A stretch of 64,000 nt of DNA from Paenibacillus radicis (ex Xue et al. 2023) (GTDB lineage Bacteria > Bacillota > Bacilli > Paenibacillales > NBRC-103111), in assembly GCF_024722015.1 (NCBI RefSeq), contig NZ_JANQBD010000018.1:124001-188000 (forward strand). The letters are read 5' to 3'. The notes beneath the pieces are model-generated. The model made no database searches. It had not been told where the DNA came from and worked only from the letters and a program-made list of their open reading frames with translations. Positions 1-8,348 of the stretch are shown here, in pieces. The position numbers were made by a program, and so were the translations under genes. Within the stretch, counting starts at the first letter, position 1, and each line of letters opens with the position of its first letter.

Positions 1-2
1 GT

Positions 3-869
3 TACGTGTTCGCCGCACCATTTATACTAGGTTTTCTTATTTTCACATTGTATCCGATCTTGTCCTCTTTATTTTACTCATTTACGGAATACAACTTGAT
101 GGAGTCTCCGAGATGGGTCGGGTTGTCTAATTATGAAAAAATATTTTTGGATGATGAAAAGATATGGAAGTCCTTCGAGGTGACTTTCACCTATGTATTT
201 GCAAGCGTTCCACTTCGTTTGGGTTTTGCTCTTATTGTAGCGATGCTTCTCAACAAAGCTATTAGCGGCATTGGTGTTTATCGCTCTGCATACTACCTAC
301 CCTCACTAATTGGAGGCAGTGTCGCGGTTTCCATAATGTGGACACAAATTTTTGGAGATAAAGGACTTTTAAATTCTTCATTGAGCTTGATTGGTATTCA
401 TACGGATACCTCATGGATAGGTAGTCCTGGTACGGCTTTATGGACTCTAATAGCGTTATCTGTATGGCAATTCGGTTCGTCCATGCTCATATTCCTGGCA
501 GGCTTGAAAAACATACCAATCTCGTACTATGAAGCTGCAGGAGTAGATGGTGCCAATGCATGGCAGCGTTTTTTCAAAATCACATTGCCTTTGCTAAGCC
601 CAATCATTTTGTTTAATCTCATCATGCAAACTATTTCGGCTTTTATGACTTTTACTCCGGCCTATATCATCTCCCGGGGCGAAGGCGGACCGCTGGATAA
701 TACATTATTATATTCTCTTTACTTATACCGCAGAGCTTTTGTATTTTTCGAAATGGGATACGCATCCGCGATGGCCTGGATCATGTTGATCATCGTTGGA
801 GTTATAGCTCTGGTTATTTTCAAAACATCTACGTATTGGGTTCATTATGAGTCTAAGGAGGCGAAGTAG
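3..869 (+). CDS. Sugar ABC transporter permease, MalF/LacF type (5' end cut by window)
   Basis: Inner-membrane permease of a carbohydrate ABC importer. The reading frame is already open at base 3 and the first hydrophobic segment (FAAPFILGFLIF) starts at once, so the true start and some 10-25 residues lie upstream of the window. About six membrane segments are visible. The cytoplasmic EAA loop, which docks the ATPase, is seen as YYEAAGVDGANAWQRF followed by FKITLPLLSP. It runs straight into a second permease, and the GH105 and acetylesterase genes follow, so the likely cargo is a rhamnogalacturonan-derived oligosaccharide. That substrate is inferred from context only. No ATPase gene is seen. 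Confidence 0.9.
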   Translation, partial: YVFAAPFILGFLIFTLYPILSSLFYSFTEYNLMESPRWVGLSNYEKIFLDDEKIWKSFEVTFTYVFASVPLRLGFALIVAMLLNKAISGIGVYRSAYYLPSLIGGSVAVSIMWTQIFGDKGLLNSSLSLIGIHTDTSWIGSPGTALWTLIALSVWQFGSSMLIFLAGLKNIPISYYEAAGVDGANAWQRFFKITLPLLSPIILFNLIMQTISAFMTFTPAYIISRGEGGPLDNTLLYSLYLYRRAFVFFEMGYASAMAWIMLIIVGVIALVIFKTSTYWVHYESKEAK

Positions 870-870
870 C

Positions 871-1716
871 ATGACATTCGGTAACCGTCAAATCAAATCA
901 TTCCTTTACCACTTGATGGTAGGCGGCTTAGCTCTCGTGATGCTTTACCCGATTTTATGGCTAGCCGCCAGCTCTCTGAAGCCTAATAGCGAGATTTTTT
1001 CTACAGCCTACAGCTTGATTCCAAGCCGTTTGGAATTTAATAACTATGTTACGGGTTGGAAAGGCTTTGCTGGCAACACATTCGGAACCTTTTTCAAAAA
1101 CTCGTTCATTATCGTTATTTTATCTACTATAGGCGCAGTTGCGTCTTCCGCTCTGGTAGCGTATGGATTAGCAAGAATTCCTTTCAAAGGAAAGGGCTTT
1201 TGGTTCGGTTGTGTAATGATGACGATGATGCTGCCGCATGACGTTACAATCATCCCGCAGTATGTTATGTTCGCCAAGCTTGGCTGGTTGTCATCGTTTA
1301 AGCCCATTATTATTCCCAGCTTTTTCGGATATCCGTTCTTTATCTTTCTGATTATGCAGTTTATCCGAACGATTCCACATGAAATGGATGAGGCAGCTAA
1401 AATAGACGGATGCAATAAGTACTCCATCTTTTTCAGAATCATCGTTCCGTTAATTGTACCTTCATTGGTTACATCTACGATTTTCTCGTTTTATTGGAAG
1501 TGGGATGATTTCATCAATCCGCTGCTTTACTTAAGCAAACCATCACTGTATCCGGTATCGCTTGCATTGAAATTATTTCTTGATGGTGATTCACTTAATA
1601 ACTGGGGCGGGATGTTCGCGATGTCAACAGCTTCGCTGCTGCCGATTATCATCGTATTCTTTATATTCCAGAAGTTTATTGTGGAAGGCATCAGCACCAG
1701 CGGTTTGAAAGGTTAA
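871..1716 (+). CDS. Sugar ABC transporter permease, MalG type
   Basis: Second permease of the importer, with about six membrane helices and the EAA motif MDEAAKIDGCNKYSIF near residue 180, followed by FRIIVPLIVPS. The frame is open from 847, but AGGAGG at 856-861 sits nine bases before the ATG at 871, and this start lies one base after the upstream stop, so I chose 871. The C-terminus ends in the family-typical GISTSGLKG. It forms an operon with the preceding permease and with GH105. COG0395-type permeases pair one-to-one with the MalF-type partner and a lipoprotein binding protein, which must lie upstream of the window. Confidence 0.93.
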   Translation: MTFGNRQIKSFLYHLMVGGLALVMLYPILWLAASSLKPNSEIFSTAYSLIPSRLEFNNYVTGWKGFAGNTFGTFFKNSFIIVILSTIGAVASSALVAYGLARIPFKGKGFWFGCVMMTMMLPHDVTIIPQYVMFAKLGWLSSFKPIIIPSFFGYPFFIFLIMQFIRTIPHEMDEAAKIDGCNKYSIFFRIIVPLIVPSLVTSTIFSFYWKWDDFINPLLYLSKPSLYPVSLALKLFLDGDSLNNWGGMFAMSTASLLPIIIVFFIFQKFIVEGISTSGLKG

Positions 1717-1755
1717 TGATAGATGAACAGGGAAACTTTAGGGGGAGAGTTAGAC

Positions 1756-2781
1756 ATGCCAGCACTACAATTTGATGAAAATGAAATCCGTGCAGTTATT
1801 GATAAAGTAGTACATCGAACTTTTCAAATGGACTTTAACTGGGATTGGCCGGGTGGCGTAGCTTTCTACGGAGTTACAGAAGCCTATGAAGCAACGGGAA
1901 AAAAGGAATATTTGGAGCTGCTAAAAGCTTGGGTCGATGAACAGCTGGAAGATGGGTTGCCTAAACTGACCGTTAATGGAGTATCCATCGGACATTCACT
2001 GCTAAGCTTATATAAAGCAACTGGAGAAGAGAAATATATCGATTATGCCGTTCAAATGGCAGATTTCCTGAAAAATGATGCAGAGCGGTTTGCAGATGGC
2101 ATCTTCCAGCATACGGTCAACTCGGAGGACTACAATTTTCCGGAGCAGGCTTGGGTTGATACGATGTTTATGGCCGGGTATTTCCTAGTTCGAATCGGAA
2201 CCATGCTGAACCGTGAGGATTATCTGGAGGATGGAATCAAGCAATACCATGGTCATGAGGAGTTCCTGCAAGACCCTGCGACTAACCTCTACTATCACGG
2301 TTGGGATAACTTGACACAAAGCCATATGTCGGGTATTTACTGGGCGCGAGGCAATTCCTGGGCTGCAATCACAATGGCGAGAGCGCTTAAGCACATTCAT
2401 GTTACGCATCCATCGTTTATGATTATTGAAGGATCTTTGCGTGATCAGCTGAGCGCGTTGGTCAGACTTCAGGCTGATTCGGGCTTGTGGCATACGATTG
2501 TGAATGATCCTACCTCTTATACGGAAACCTCCGGGTCAGCAGGAATCGCGGCAGCACTCATTTCAAGCGGCAAAATGTATAATAAATATGTTAATAAGTC
2601 TATTGTAGGCATTTTGGACCGGATAACCGAAGAGGGGGCCGTTGGTGGCGTATCTGCTGGAACGGCTGTCATGCGAGATGCGGAGGGCTACAAGGGAGTG
2701 GCTCATAAGCGGGTTCAAGGCTGGGGCCAAGGCTTGGCGTTAACCTTCTTATCCTCGCTGTTATCCCGCAAGGAGTTTTAA
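1756..2781 (+). CDS. Glycoside hydrolase family 105, unsaturated rhamnogalacturonyl hydrolase (YteR/YesR-like)
   Basis: Cytoplasmic enzyme that hydrates and releases the unsaturated galacturonic acid left at the non-reducing end by rhamnogalacturonan lyases. Family hallmarks are DWPGGVAFYG near the N-terminus, FPEQAWVDTMFMAGYF with the catalytic-type Asp at residue 135, and SHMSGIYWARGNSWAA. There is no signal peptide, which fits intracellular action after import by the adjacent permeases. A longer frame begins at 1723, but GGGGGAG at 1741-1747 precedes the ATG at 1756 by eight bases, so 1756 is preferred (341 residues; YteR is about 370). GH105 also acts on other unsaturated uronides, so the exact disaccharide is inferred from the neighbouring acetylesterase. 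Confidence 0.9.
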   Translation: MPALQFDENEIRAVIDKVVHRTFQMDFNWDWPGGVAFYGVTEAYEATGKKEYLELLKAWVDEQLEDGLPKLTVNGVSIGHSLLSLYKATGEEKYIDYAVQMADFLKNDAERFADGIFQHTVNSEDYNFPEQAWVDTMFMAGYFLVRIGTMLNREDYLEDGIKQYHGHEEFLQDPATNLYYHGWDNLTQSHMSGIYWARGNSWAAITMARALKHIHVTHPSFMIIEGSLRDQLSALVRLQADSGLWHTIVNDPTSYTETSGSAGIAAALISSGKMYNKYVNKSIVGILDRITEEGAVGGVSAGTAVMRDAEGYKGVAHKRVQGWGQGLALTFLSSLLSRKEF

Positions 2782-2795
2782 TTGTAAGAGATTTG

Positions 2796-2824
2796 ACCGC
2801 CGGTAGTTTTATACGGCGGTTTTT
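2796..2824 (+). terminator. Rho-independent terminator after GH105
   Basis: Seven-base stem ACCGCCG / CGGCGGT with an 11-base loop, followed by TTTT. It ends the permease-GH105 unit. The esterase at 2873 has its own ribosome binding site and may be read by read-through or from its own promoter. Confidence 0.85.
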
Positions 2825-2872
2825 GTGTATAGTAGAACGAGAAAGATATACTTTGGGGGAGGTTATATTTAG

Positions 2873-3985
2873 ATGAACAAGGAATTCAAGTTTGATTTTG
2901 GCATTGGCACAGCAGCGTCAGGGTATATTAAAATTGGACAAGAATCGTTGTATGATGCTGAAAAGGGCTATGGATTTGAGGATATAAGCCGTGTATATGC
3001 AATTGATCGCGAGGCGTCTCAAGCAGGAGAGCTTCGACGAGATTTCTGCATTCCATTGGAAACGGCGTTTATTGTAGAGGTGCCAAACGGTAACTATAGC
3101 GTGACAGTTATGATGGGGGATACATTAACCGCCACTGAAACCACTATTAAATCTGGTGAAGGGCGCCTTCTTGTGCATAAGCTCCAAACGGCTGCGGGCC
3201 AGTTCATAAAGAGAAGCATGGGCGTTCATGTAGCCGATGAACGGCTGAAGCTTGTATTCTCAGGCATCGCGCCGCGAATTAATTCGCTTGAGATCAAAGC
3301 AAGTGCTCAGATCGTGACGGTCTTCTTGGCAGGTGATTCCACAGTGACGGATCAGGAAGCGGAAAGTTATCCTTACGCGGGCTGGGGGCAGATGCTGCCG
3401 CATCTTTTGAATGCCAGCGCGGCTGTTTCCAATCATGCTAAGTCTGGGCGAAGCTCTAAAAGCTTTATTGATGAAGGAAGGCTTGATGCAATTTTTCAAG
3501 TTATCCAGCCTAATGATTATTTATTTATCCAATTCGGACATAACGACCAGAAGCCGGATGAAGAACGGCGCACTGAGCCTGATACGACATATAAGCATTA
3601 TTTGAAAAAATACATAGACGGCGCACGGGAACGTGGAGCTGTACCGGTACTAGTTACACCGGTCCATAGAAGATTTTTTGATGACAAAGGGCAGCTGGAA
3701 AATACACACGGAGATTATTTGCAAGCGGTCAAGGAATTGGGGCAGTCAGAGGATGTACCAGTAATAGATTTGGCTGAGAAAACCCGTCAGCTGTATGAAT
3801 CTTATGGAGTTGAACGTTCCAAGACGTTGTTTATGTGGGCGGTGCCGGGGGAGTTCCCGAATCATCCTGCGGGAGTACGCGACAACACCCATTTTCAAGA
3901 GGCTGGGGCCATTCAAGTAGCTAAGCTAGTCGTCGAAGGTATCCGGGAGCAGCAGCTTAATCCGTTGATGTTGTTTTTACATTAG
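2873..3985 (+). CDS. Rhamnogalacturonan acetylesterase (SGNH hydrolase, CE12; RhgT/YesY-like)
   Basis: Removes acetyl groups from rhamnogalacturonan. Residues 1-145 form an N-terminal beta-sandwich-like region (starting FDFGIGTAASGY), as in YesT/YesY-type esterases. Residues 150-360 form the SGNH domain: AGDSTV with nucleophile Ser156, GRSSKSF with the oxyanion Gly, FGHND with Asn224, and DNTHF with Asp337/His340. All four SGNH blocks are intact. There is no signal peptide, so it would act on imported oligomers in the cytoplasm, matching the GH105 gene before it. GGGGGAGG at 2853-2860 precedes the ATG by about twelve bases. Other acetylated sugars remain possible. Confidence 0.9.
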   Translation: MNKEFKFDFGIGTAASGYIKIGQESLYDAEKGYGFEDISRVYAIDREASQAGELRRDFCIPLETAFIVEVPNGNYSVTVMMGDTLTATETTIKSGEGRLLVHKLQTAAGQFIKRSMGVHVADERLKLVFSGIAPRINSLEIKASAQIVTVFLAGDSTVTDQEAESYPYAGWGQMLPHLLNASAAVSNHAKSGRSSKSFIDEGRLDAIFQVIQPNDYLFIQFGHNDQKPDEERRTEPDTTYKHYLKKYIDGARERGAVPVLVTPVHRRFFDDKGQLENTHGDYLQAVKELGQSEDVPVIDLAEKTRQLYESYGVERSKTLFMWAVPGEFPNHPAGVRDNTHFQEAGAIQVAKLVVEGIREQQLNPLMLFLH

Positions 3986-4004
3986 AGTTAAAAAGATACG
4001 AAAA

Positions 4005-4047
4005 ACAGGCACTTCCAAGCGAAAATCTCGGAGGTGTCTGTTTTTTT
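4005..4047 (+). terminator. Rho-independent terminator
   Basis: A 12-base stem, ACAGGCACTTCC pairing with GGAGGTGTCTGT through two G-U pairs, then a run of T. It closes the rhamnogalacturonan gene group. Confidence 0.9.
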
Positions 4048-4343
4048 GGGGGTCATGCGTGAAAATTACTTGAATCGACCTGGCTACATCAGCTGACAAA
4101 AGCTCGAAGCTTGGGTAATGCAGATATTTTAGTACCTTGATTTCATCAAAAACATGACCTAAGTCATGTGGATTAGTAAATAATGACAAGTTTTACCGAA
4201 ATACGGAACTTCTAGTGAATTTCTTCATCTGGGATAGGTCATTAGATTCACTTATAATGAGGATAGTCTGATAGATAATGTTGCGTTCTGACCAAATTTC
4301 ATAATCACATAATTTATTAATTAAGATCTATGGAGGGGAATCT
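4048..4343. other. Intergenic stretch before secreted repeat protein
   Basis: I see no gene here. The short open frame on the minus strand has no ribosome binding site and overlaps the terminator. The region must hold the promoter of the gene at 4344. A TATAAT at 4253-4258 is the best -10 candidate but lacks a convincing -35. GGAGGGG at 4332-4338 is the ribosome binding site of the GTG at 4344. Confidence 0.4.
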
Positions 4344-6338
4344 GTGAAAAAAAAATTAAGGTTACTCGTATGTTGTTTATTTATTTGTTCTTTATTACCT
4401 ATTAATTTCATTTTTGCTGCTATTCCTATTGACCGTAACGGAAATGGTATTCAAATTGATGATATCGTTTATTACCTATCTCAAACAGGTGGATCGTCAC
4501 ACTCAGAATTAACTAATTTATTAAATCTGATTGATCCAATAACGCCAACACTAAAGGTGCTGGCAGCACCAGCAAACCTTGCTGCGACTGTTGGAGATTC
4601 AAAGATCAATTTAACTTGGTCGTCGGTTACAGGAGCTACTTATTATAATGTTTATCAATCACTAGATGATTCAACATATCGTTTAATTAACGCCCCTGGC
4701 ACAATAACTTCAGCCACTTATGAAGTGACTGGGCTAACAAATGGTATATTGTATTATTTCAAAACATCTGCTGCAAAAACAGGAGCAGAAAGTGCTTATT
4801 CTAATGTTGTAGGTGCAACACCGAGAACAATACTAACGGCAGGAGACGTAGCTGCAGGGATTACGAGCGTAACGGCACCCTTTGCAGATGCGACAAGCTT
4901 GTCACTGCCAACCGTCCCACCGGGATATACCATAGCCATTCATACTTCTAGCAACACAGAAGTAGTTGGAATAAACGGTGTGATTACGCCACCAGTAAGC
5001 CCTACCCTTGTTGATCTAGTGTTCAGGATAACGAGAACATCCGACAACACCACAGCTAATACGGGCACCATTGCTGTCGTGGTACCCGCGCATGTACTAA
5101 CGGCAGGAGAGGTAGCGGCAGGGATTACGAGTGTAACGGCACCGGTTGCAGATGCGACAAGCTTGTCATTGCCGACCGTTCCGCCAGGATATACCATAGC
5201 CATTCATACTTCTAGCAACACTGAAGTAGTTGGAATAAACGGTGTGATTACGCCACCAGTAAGCCCTACCCTTGTCGATCTAGTGTTCACGATAACAAGA
5301 ACATCCGACAGCACCACAGCTAATACGGGCACCATTGCTGTCGCGGTACCCGCGCATACAGTACTGCCCAATGGGGGTCCAGCGGGATACACCTTCTGTG
5401 GGAATGAAAATGATACGTGTAGTTTTACTGGGACTGCTAGTGTAGCTTATGGAGCAAATGATCATTTTAATTATAGAACTTTCACAACGAATACTCCTTG
5501 CACCAATGATGTGTTTGGCGATCCGATAGGAGGCGTTGTCAAGTCCTGTTACTATCAAATTATTACAACACCAACCGCAGGAGAGGTAGCCGCAGAGATT
5601 ACGAGCGTAACGGTACCCGCTGCAGATGCGACAAGCTTGGAGTTGCCAACCGTCCCGCCGGGATATACCATAGCCATTTATACTTCTAGCGACACAGAAG
5701 TAGTTGGAACAAACGGTGCGATTAAGCCACCAACAGCCGCTACTAGCGTTAATCTAGTGTTCACGGTAACAAGAACATCCGACAACACCACAGCCAATAC
5801 GGGCACCATTGCTGTCGCGATATTAGCGCATGTATCAACGGAAAGATCAGGTATAAATGTAGCATTAGCTTTAAATGGAGGTACTGCGAGCTCCTCAACT
5901 ACAATAAGTAGCAGTTTTACTGAATCAAGTATAAACAATGGAGATAGGTGGGGATTAAACTGGGGTAATGGTGGTGGATGGAACGATGGAACTCCAGATG
6001 CTTACCCGGATTGGGTGCAGATTGATTTTAATGGAAGTCAGACTATTTATGGAATAGACGTGTTTACAATCCAGGATAATTTTGGGAATCCTAGCGAACC
6101 GACAACCACAATGACCTTTAGTCAGTTCGGAATAACTGACTATACCGTTCAGTATTGGGACGGTTTGACTTGGGTTATTGTAACAAATGGTAACGTAACT
6201 GAAAATAATAACGTATGGAAGCAATTCACCTTCTCGCCTGTCGTAACAAATAAAATTAGACTCACTATAACCAACGCAAAAAGCAACTTTAGTCGCGTTA
6301 TTGAACTTGAAGCTTGGACACAAGGCAGTGCAGCATAA
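4344..6338 (+). CDS. Secreted modular protein: EF-hand-like N-terminus, FnIII, three Ig-like repeats, Cys-rich module, F5/8C (discoidin) domain
   Basis: A 664-residue secreted protein without any catalytic domain that I recognise. In order: signal peptide (about 1-26); a calcium-loop-like DRNGNGIQIDDIV near residue 30; a fibronectin-III domain (75-160); two tandem 88-residue repeats (about 166-341) that are nearly identical even at DNA level (264-base period); a Cys-containing module (about 340-405, GYTFCGNENDTCSF and TNDVFGDPIGG); a third repeat (about 412-496); and a discoidin/F5-8 type C domain (500-660) that usually binds glycans. The repeats resemble atrophied bacterial Ig domains. GTG start with GGAGGGG. 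It is probably a cell-surface or extracellular polysaccharide-binding protein. That role is an inference. Confidence 0.8.
   Translation: MKKKLRLLVCCLFICSLLPINFIFAAIPIDRNGNGIQIDDIVYYLSQTGGSSHSELTNLLNLIDPITPTLKVLAAPANLAATVGDSKINLTWSSVTGATYYNVYQSLDDSTYRLINAPGTITSATYEVTGLTNGILYYFKTSAAKTGAESAYSNVVGATPRTILTAGDVAAGITSVTAPFADATSLSLPTVPPGYTIAIHTSSNTEVVGINGVITPPVSPTLVDLVFRITRTSDNTTANTGTIAVVVPAHVLTAGEVAAGITSVTAPVADATSLSLPTVPPGYTIAIHTSSNTEVVGINGVITPPVSPTLVDLVFTITRTSDSTTANTGTIAVAVPAHTVLPNGGPAGYTFCGNENDTCSFTGTASVAYGANDHFNYRTFTTNTPCTNDVFGDPIGGVVKSCYYQIITTPTAGEVAAEITSVTVPAADATSLELPTVPPGYTIAIYTSSDTEVVGTNGAIKPPTAATSVNLVFTVTRTSDNTTANTGTIAVAILAHVSTERSGINVALALNGGTASSSTTISSSFTESSINNGDRWGLNWGNGGGWNDGTPDAYPDWVQIDFNGSQTIYGIDVFTIQDNFGNPSEPTTTMTFSQFGITDYTVQYWDGLTWVIVTNGNVTENNNVWKQFTFSPVVTNKIRLTITNAKSNFSRVIELEAWTQGSAA
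4839..5366 (+). repeat. Two tandem 264-bp coding repeats
   Basis: Units begin at 4839 and 5103 and are almost identical (few base changes). A third, more diverged unit starts at 5577 after a 70-codon insertion carrying the Cys-rich module. The period is 88 codons, in frame. Such recent repeats can expand or contract by recombination. Confidence 0.85.
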
Positions 6339-6417
6339 ACTGTAATAGTAGCATGAATAATCCGATTGCGATTACACAATAATTTTGATTTATATGCTAT
6401 TTATGTTAATATATCCC

Positions 6418-6455
6418 AATATCGACTCCGCACATGTGGAGTCGATATTTATTTT
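6418..6455 (+). terminator. Rho-independent terminator
   Basis: A perfect 12-base stem AATATCGACTCC / GGAGTCGATATT with an 8-base loop, followed by a T-rich tail. It ends the 4344-6338 gene. Confidence 0.9.
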
Positions 6456-6738
6456 GGGAAAATAAGGGAATTTTGGGTGAAGATCAGGGCTAGGCTCTGG
6501 TCTTTTTTTTCATGTTCTCTATGCCCGCTTTTATTGTGCTGTACCCGATGGGTATCGAAAGACCTTTCAGTCCACCTTTTGTTCGGCGTTTTCGGGTATT
6601 TATCTGATCCTAACGGATCGATTGCCCTGCCCCCTTCCCTGTCGGGTCTGCAATGGAAGTTTATGTTTAAGTACATTGGATCCAATAGAAATAAAGTGAT
6701 TGCTGATTTGTAAACAACATCAAATTTAATGAGTACAG
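6456..6738. other. Intergenic stretch upstream of sigK
   Basis: No gene supported. Open frames on both strands across 6366-6742 lack ribosome binding sites and look like no known protein. The region separates the secreted repeat protein from the sigK promoter. Confidence 0.4.
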
Positions 6739-6768
6739 GCACGTATAGGCCCTAGCCCACATAAAATG
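6739..6768 (+). promoter_or_regulatory. Possible sporulation promoter of sigK
   Basis: CATAAAATG at 6760-6768 resembles the -10 element used by the mother-cell sigma factors E and K (CATAnnnTA), and GCAC at 6739-6742 gives an AC-type -35 some 17 bases upstream. It ends 30 bases before the sigK start. The match is incomplete, so this is a suggestion only. Confidence 0.3.
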
Positions 6769-6798
6769 GTACTAATCTCATCAAGGGGGTGGCTCAAC

Positions 6799-7500
6799 GT
6801 GCCTGGATTTTTCACAGCAATTGCCTTATTTATTAAAGAATTAATGCTGTTGGTTTCGTATGTCAAAAACAATGCTTTTCCCCAACCACTATCTGAAGTG
6901 GAAGAAGACAAACACCTTCGCTTAATGGCGAGTGGTAACCAACATTCGCGCAACTTGTTAATAGAGCATAATCTGAGACTAGTAGCTCATATCGTCAAAA
7001 AATTCGACAATACAGGTGAGGATCTGGAGGATCTCATTTCAATTGGAACGATTGGGTTGATCAAGGCGATCGAATCCTTTTCACCGGATAAAGGAACCAA
7101 GCTGGCAACGTTCGCTGCCCGCTGTATTGAGAATGAAATACTTATGCATTTAAGGTCATTAAAGAAAACGCGGAAAGATGTCTCCCTTCACGACCCTATC
7201 GGCACGGACAAGGAGGGAAATGAGATTACATTGATCGACATTCTTGGTACAGAGGCCGATGACGTTGTAGATAAGGTGCAGCTTAAGATCGAGAAGTCGA
7301 AAATTTACAGAAATCTGGATATTTTGGATGAGCGTGAGCGAGAGGTAGTTGTTGGGCGCTTCGGGCTTGAAGCAGGTGGGGAGGAAAGGACACAGAGGGA
7401 GATTGCAAAGGAACTGGGGATTTCACGCAGCTATGTATCTCGGATTGAGAAGCGGGCGTTGATGAAGCTTTATCATGAGTTTTATAAGGTAAAGCGATGA
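6799..7500 (+). CDS. sigK: RNA polymerase sporulation sigma factor SigK (pro-sigma-K)
   Basis: Late mother-cell sigma factor, intact and uninterrupted here. Region 2 reads LIEHNLRLVAHIVKKF then EDLEDLISIGTIGLIKAIES. Region 4 reads TQREIAKELGISRSYVSRI. The N-terminal PGFFTAIALFIKELMLLVSY segment matches the membrane-targeting pro-sequence that SpoIVFB cleaves in B. subtilis. The frame is open from 6766, but AAGGGGGTGG before the GTG at 6799 gives the family-length protein (233 residues; B. subtilis 241). In B. subtilis sigK is split by the skin element. Here the gene is whole, but its last 64 codons are duplicated at 20328-20527. Confidence 0.96.
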   Translation: MPGFFTAIALFIKELMLLVSYVKNNAFPQPLSEVEEDKHLRLMASGNQHSRNLLIEHNLRLVAHIVKKFDNTGEDLEDLISIGTIGLIKAIESFSPDKGTKLATFAARCIENEILMHLRSLKKTRKDVSLHDPIGTDKEGNEITLIDILGTEADDVVDKVQLKIEKSKIYRNLDILDEREREVVVGRFGLEAGGEERTQREIAKELGISRSYVSRIEKRALMKLYHEFYKVKR

Positions 7501-7630
7501 TAAAATAAATGACTAATTAGCCTGCTTTTAGCGGCAGGCTTTTTAGAATACAACAGAAGGAAGGTAATTGAAGTGGACGAGCTTATTGGAGTTGCTGAGA
7601 ACAAGATAATTTCAATGAGAGCTTCAATAG
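7301..7630 (+). repeat. Proximal copy of the sigK 3'-end direct repeat
   Basis: Covers codons for the last 64 residues of sigK, its terminator and the start of the next small gene. It matches 20328-20640 in the same orientation, with about 12 substitutions over the 200 coding bases by hand alignment. A further matching block at 7850-7890 aligns with 20636-20670, so the distal copy lacks roughly 245 bases. Confidence 0.9.
7519..7544 (+). terminator. Rho-independent terminator of sigK
   Basis: Stem AGCCTGC / GCAGGCT with an 8-base loop, then TTTT. The distal copy at 20550-20570 has one stem base changed (GACTGC), which weakens it. Confidence 0.85.
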
Positions 7631-7944
7631 AGTATAACAAAAAATATGTTGACTTTCCGTTTACTAACAATTGAGATCACTACTATACAATTTTGCTCCT
7701 ACATAATAGACTTGAAAACTGGGAGCTCTTCTTAAAAATTGTAATAACTTCTAGAAACTCTCACTACAAGCCTGTTAGTAAAAAAAGCGATCTTTTCGAA
7801 GAGGTAATAAAGTTAGAAAATGAAAGTATACCTAGGTTTGTTACCATGAGAACACAAGCCCAGCTTTTAGAATACATAAAGCAGTTAAAATGGAAGGTTG
7901 AAGAATTAGAAGGGATCTGGCTTTGTATTGAAAATATACAGTAA
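7573..7944 (+). pseudogene. Small hypothetical gene interrupted by an in-frame TGA
   Basis: A GTG start at 7573 with AAGGAAGG nine bases upstream opens a frame (begins MDELIGVAENKIISM) that stops at TGA 7672-7674 after 33 codons and then continues in the same frame to 7944. Read through, it would be about 123 residues with a lysine-rich, coiled-coil-like C-terminus (LLEYIKQLKWKVEELEG). The start and ribosome binding site are conserved in the copy at 20599, which argues the gene was once real. The downstream part from 7693 could instead be a separate 83-codon gene with a TTG start. I do not recognise the family. Confidence 0.5.
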
Positions 7945-8348
7945 AATAGCTATTTCTAAAATTGGGTAGGCTGACTTTATTTATGGAGCGCGCTTAGCCA
8001 CCTAATTTCCTCTGCGTTCGCTTGGTTGCTTACCGGAACGGGAGCGGGACAGCGGTGCGGTCAGTAGGAAGTTTTTTTAGGTGTTTTTTCGCTGTCCCAA
8101 AATCTCAACTTCTGAATTTTGATTAAATAGAACTAGATTATCGACATATACAAGGGTGAATTGAATCTTGTACGATATACTGCGAGGGGAAGGAGTCTTT
8201 CATATTGTTATAGCAGGTTGAAAGCGGTTCCCAGCAGAGCCGGTCGATTTAGTTAGTCAGTTTGCGGTAATAGATTCTAACTATGATAACAAAATACCCG
8301 GCTTGCTTTGGTTAGCGCGAGGTTTTACTACTACGAGGGAGGATTGAA
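7945..8348. other. Intergenic region with inverted repeat
   Basis: No gene supported. GGGACAGCG at 8046-8054 is repeated in inverted form (CGCTGTCCC) at 8090-8098 with a 35-base spacer containing two T runs, so it may fold into a weak hairpin. The rest should hold the promoter of the lyase gene at 8349. I found no confident -35/-10 pair. Confidence 0.35.

Noticed and set aside
8046..8098. Inverted repeat as the ends of an insertion sequence
   Set aside because: The arms are nine bases and only 35 bases apart, with no transposase or target duplication.
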